From Nostoc sp. NMS8 (GTDB lineage: Bacteria; Cyanobacteriota; Cyanobacteriia; Cyanobacteriales; Nostocaceae), in contig NZ_JABXKK010000090.1 of the NCBI RefSeq assembly GCF_017115045.1, positions 181,534 through 245,533 of the forward strand: a stretch of DNA of 64,000 nucleotides, in the 5' to 3' direction. This document shows, piece after piece, positions 61,888 through 64,000 of the stretch. Both the position numbers and the translations under genes were made by a program. Below the pieces are notes generated by a model, which saw only the letters and a list, made by a program, of their open reading frames with translations, searched no databases and was not told the DNA's origin. Position 1 is the first letter of the stretch; every line of letters begins with the position of its first letter.

Positions 61888-62082
61888 AGGTCTTTCTCCC
61901 AATCTTCACATTTACCGAGAGCATACTACCACGGTCTTTCTAGTGATTTGGCGGTTTACCTTCAGGTTTCTGCACAAATGCAATATTCCTTAATGTTTCG
62001 ATACGAATTGGATGGGGGATGGATGGCATGAGTAAATTCTTTGTAGAGACGGCAATTTATCGCGTCTCTATACGGTTCGGAT

Positions 62083-62170
62083 AAGATCCCCCCGCCTGCG
62101 GCGACCCCCTTAAAAAGGGGGTAAAGATTCATAAAAAGCCCCCCTTTTTAAGGGGGGTTGGGGGGATCTT
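62083..62170. repeat. 88-bp hairpin with AAGATCCCCCC ends
   Basis: AAGATCCCCCC (62083-62093) and GGGGGGATCTT (62160-62170) are perfect. Inside, CCCCCTTAAAAAGGGGG and CCCCCCTTTTTAAGGGGGG are two further palindromes. A recognisable cyanobacterial intergenic repeat type. Confidence 0.65.
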
Positions 62171-62245
62171 CGAGAGACAAACAGGTTAACCGAAACGTAT
62201 TGTAACGTGTCTCTCTAACGCGTCTCTCTAACGTGTCAGTCTTTT

Positions 62246-62265
62246 AGACGCGATAAATCGCGTCT
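62246..62265. repeat. Perfect 20-bp palindrome of the CGTCTCT family
   Basis: AGACGCGATAAATCGCGTCT is fully self-complementary. It is one of at least four members of the family in the window (3826, 60515, 62045, 62246). Confidence 0.6.
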
Positions 62266-62521
62266 CTACATGAGGGCTTTCTGGCTTATCCCAAGCGTAT
62301 TGGGATAAAACTAAAACTGGATCTGACTTGTGTGTACACCGTAGCCTTGGAAAGGGGAGGGGACTAGATTTCTTTTTCCCCCCAATACATCGGATTAAGG
62401 GGGGTAATTCGACTTGTGTGTACAACTAGAGAGGTTATCCCTACTCCCCATGCCCCAATTTGTGCGATCGCATTTATTCAGTGGGAATCATAACAAATAG
62501 ATTCACCACAGTAAATAACCA

Positions 62522-62998
62522 ATGGCTTACCAAAACATTAACGCCTCCCTTTCCCCAGCAGATATCCAAGAAATTAAAGCAGCCTTTGCGACTATCCAAG
62601 CAAAGATGCCTTTTCTCGTTACCTTGAGTGTGGAAGAACGACGCAAGTTATTTAAGATGGGCGATAAAAGCCTAGCTTTTGTCAACACCAGCCTGACTAC
62701 TGCCCAATCTAACCAAGACATTTTACCAGCCAGCTTTGATGTAGATGATTTTGTGCGGGATTATCAATTAGCAATCACACTTACTGAGCTTTTGATTGGA
62801 TTGCGACAACTGACAGAACAAGTAGATGATACCTTAATGGCAGTCGGCAGCGAAGCAATGGGCAGCAGTTTGACAGTTTATGATTACGTGAAGACTGCTG
62901 CTAAGAAAACTCCAGGGTTAAAAACTATTGCTGAACAGTTAGGGGAACGGTTTAAAGCTATTAAAAGTAAACCTGTTAAAACTGCTTCTGGTTCATAG
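62522..62998 (+). CDS. Conserved hypothetical helical protein
   Basis: 158 residues, soluble and mostly helical. Segments SPADIQEIKAAFATIQAKMPFLVTLSVEERRKLFKMGDKS and VRDYQLAITLTELLIGLRQLTEQVDDTLMAVGSEAMGSS; tail rich in Lys. I recognise it as a type of uncharacterised bacterial protein but cannot name the family. ATG at 62522. A strong terminator follows it. Confidence 0.7.
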   Translation: MAYQNINASLSPADIQEIKAAFATIQAKMPFLVTLSVEERRKLFKMGDKSLAFVNTSLTTAQSNQDILPASFDVDDFVRDYQLAITLTELLIGLRQLTEQVDDTLMAVGSEAMGSSLTVYDYVKTAAKKTPGLKTIAEQLGERFKAIKSKPVKTASGS

Positions 62999-63030
62999 AC
63001 TCTAAACTTTGCCAGAGATACCGGAAGAGT

Positions 63031-63080
63031 AAAAGGGGAAAAGTTAAAGGGAGATTTAATTCCTTTTCTTTTCCCCTTTT
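63031..63080 (+). terminator. Strong hairpin terminator
   Basis: AAAAGGGGAAAAG (63031-63043) and CTTTTCCCCTTTT (63068-63080) are perfect 13-bp arms followed by T. It lies 33 bp past the stop of the 62522 gene. Confidence 0.7.
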
Positions 63081-63140
63081 TATGTTGTCAACTTCTGTAC
63101 AAGTCTTTAATAAGTAGTAGAACAGAATTAATTACACAAC

Positions 63141-63213
63141 GTCATTGCGAATGGAGCGAAGCGGAATGAAGCAATCGCAAGAGCTGGGATTGCTTCTCTT
63201 CGTTTGCAATGAC
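63141..63213. repeat. GTCATTGC..GCAATGAC inverted repeat
   Basis: GTCATTGC (63141-63148) and GCAATGAC (63206-63213) with inner arms GAAGCAATC and GATTGCTTC. This 73-bp type is a common Nostoc interspersed repeat. Confidence 0.6.
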
Positions 63214-63238
63214 TGTAAATATTTTTGTCCATCTACTT

Positions 63239-63477
63239 ACTCGTGCGAGAGTCTTTGATACTCGTGCGAGAGTCTTTGATACTCGTAGACGAGTCTTTGA
63301 TACTCGTGGACGAGTCTTTGATACTTGTGGACAAGTCTTTGATACTCGTGGACAAGTCTTTGATACTCGTGAGCGAGTCTTCGATACTCGTGGACGAGTC
63401 TTTGATACTCGCGCGAGAGTCTTTTATACTCGTGGACAAGTCTTTTATACTCGCGGACGAGTCTTTGATACTTGTGA
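63239..63477. repeat. Tandem array, eleven 21-bp palindromic units plus a partial
   Basis: Units begin at 63239 and every 21 bases to 63449, with a decayed twelfth from 63470. Each has a 14-base palindromic part (consensus ACTCGTGGACGAGT) and a 7-base spacer (CTTTGAT). Several units keep pairing despite substitutions: ACTTGTGGACAAGT in unit 5 changes both arms. There are no unique spacers, so it is not CRISPR. Confidence 0.85.
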
Positions 63478-63592
63478 ATGCAGATCGCCTACTACTTGTT
63501 GATACCAAATTGCATTCTCAATCAGGAATTAAGAATTGCAAGGTTGTTATTATACTCATAAGAGTGTGTAATCTGCCACCTTGCCCCAAATT

Positions 63593-64000
63593 ATGCTCAC
63601 AACTCCCCGCTACCGCAGCAAGCCTTCCCCCCTTATCCTTTATCCTTTAGCCTTTATCCTTTCTTTCCTCCTTTGTCTACCTTGGGTTAGCGCCAAAGAA
63701 ACCCCCAAACCCAAACCCCAAGATTGGCAGATTAACGGCATAGTAGCAGCCCTTGACGACAGCTACGACAAAGTGAAGCAACATGCTTTTGACGAATTAG
63801 CTGAATATGAGCTAAAAGACTTGAAAACCGTGGTTAAGAAACCGGAGGACATAGCACAGAAAATTGCCAAAATCCTCAAGGATGAAAAGGTTGACTTCAG
63901 AGTTCGTAGCAGTGCGGTAGAGACATTGGGCAACTTGGGGCAGGCGGCGGCTCAATACATCCCTGACATCGCCAAAATCCTCAAGGATGAAAAGGTTGAC
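63593..64000 (+). CDS. Exported HEAT-repeat protein, C-terminus beyond window
   Basis: 136 codons visible from ATG at 63593 to the edge. A signal peptide (residues 1-about 33, LAFILSFLLCLPWVSA) is followed by HEAT repeats (VAALDDSYDKVKQHAFDELAEY; IAKILKDEKVDFRVRSSAVETLGNLGQAA). The DNA of one repeat is nearly copied 105 bp later: 30 identical bases at 63866-63895 and 63971-64000. So repeats have recently expanded by duplication. HEAT proteins of this type are protein-binding scaffolds; partners unknown. Confidence 0.85.
   Translation, partial: MLTTPRYRSKPSPLILYPLAFILSFLLCLPWVSAKETPKPKPQDWQINGIVAALDDSYDKVKQHAFDELAEYELKDLKTVVKKPEDIAQKIAKILKDEKVDFRVRSSAVETLGNLGQAAAQYIPDIAKILKDEKVD

Larger units (their letters stand above)
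61888..62521. other. Repeat-rich spacer upstream of chlP
   Basis: No gene. It contains the chlP promoter at its left and several palindromes: AGAGACG..CGTCTCT (62045-62069), a large G/C hairpin (62083-62170), and the perfect AGACGCGATAAATCGCGTCT (62246-62265). Confidence 0.55.
62999..63592. other. Spacer with terminator, inverted repeat and 21-bp tandem array
   Basis: Contains the terminator at 63031-63080, an inverted repeat (63141-63213) and the tandem array (63239-63477). Open frames across the array arise only because its period is a multiple of three. Confidence 0.6.

Noticed and set aside
63239..63477. CRISPR array
   Set aside because: The units are directly abutted, with 7-base near-constant spacers; there are no unique spacers and no cas genes.
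63209..63650. Open frames on both strands across the tandem array, encoding 7-residue repeats (VFDTRGR-like, SLILVDE-like, SIKDSST-like)
   Set aside because: The 21-bp period is divisible by three, so any frame without a stop in one unit stays open throughout. No start signal or family supports a protein.

Overview
The window is chromosomal DNA from a filamentous, probably heterocyst-forming cyanobacterium of the Nostoc/Anabaena group. The basis is the cytochrome b6f genes petC-petA, the geranylgeranyl reductase chlP, a CcmK-type carboxysome shell protein, frequent GCGATCGC palindromes (the cyanobacterial HIP1 motif), many short interspersed palindromes of the kind common in Nostoc, and families largely confined to cyanobacteria (DUF3067, DUF928, DUF1822). 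No rRNA, tRNA or CRISPR array was recognised.

Layout. 1-3502: N-terminal 1167 codons of a giant multi-PAS/GAF histidine kinase, cut by the window edge. 3.9-9.4 kb: single genes (proline iminopeptidase, methyltransferase, DUF4232 lipoprotein, GH25 lysozyme, SET-domain protein, KamA-type aminomutase). 9.4-11.2 kb: repeat-rich spacer with a nested miniature element, then a GC-rich, apparently foreign PRISE-type enone reductase. 11.3-13.5 kb: petC-petA with a divergent DUF3067 gene. 13.6-15.6 kb: a phytochrome fragment and a DUF4058 fragment next to an intact REC-GGDEF diguanylate cyclase. 15.8-23.1 kb: tatC, SDR, TPR-CHAT protein, acyl-CoA thioesterase, small membrane protein, dxr.

23.5-31.4 kb is a run of five large polytopic membrane proteins: two PIG-V-like mannosyltransferases flanking a tandem-fused EamA transporter, an ArnT/GT39-like glycosyltransferase and a DUF2079 protein. 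Together they suggest lipid-linked sugar transfer at the envelope. 31.8-40.1 kb is the most interesting block: a sigma-70-like factor, an exported TPR-CHAT protease, DUF1822, a CHAT-CHASE2 membrane protein and exported DUF928, all on one strand. It looks like an envelope-sensing caspase-like protease/sigma-factor signalling module. It has a conceptual parallel in Craspase, where a TPR-CHAT protease cleaves a sigma-factor inhibitor.

40.1-52.2 kb: M3 oligopeptidase, unknown membrane protein, cupin, ABC exporter, DUF6816-like protein, an isolated CcmK paralogue with an unusual pore loop, HutX-like protein, then PhoH, KH protein, rpsP and ffh (mostly reading left). 52.4-60.5 kb: phosphatase/methyltransferase pair, an island of three type II toxin-antitoxin modules mixed with two decayed genes, and an efflux operon (ABC ATPase, ABC-2 permease, MarR regulator, MFS pump). 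60.7-64 kb: chlP, a conserved hypothetical, a 21-bp tandem array of palindromes whose arms co-vary, and the start of an exported HEAT-repeat protein cut by the right edge.
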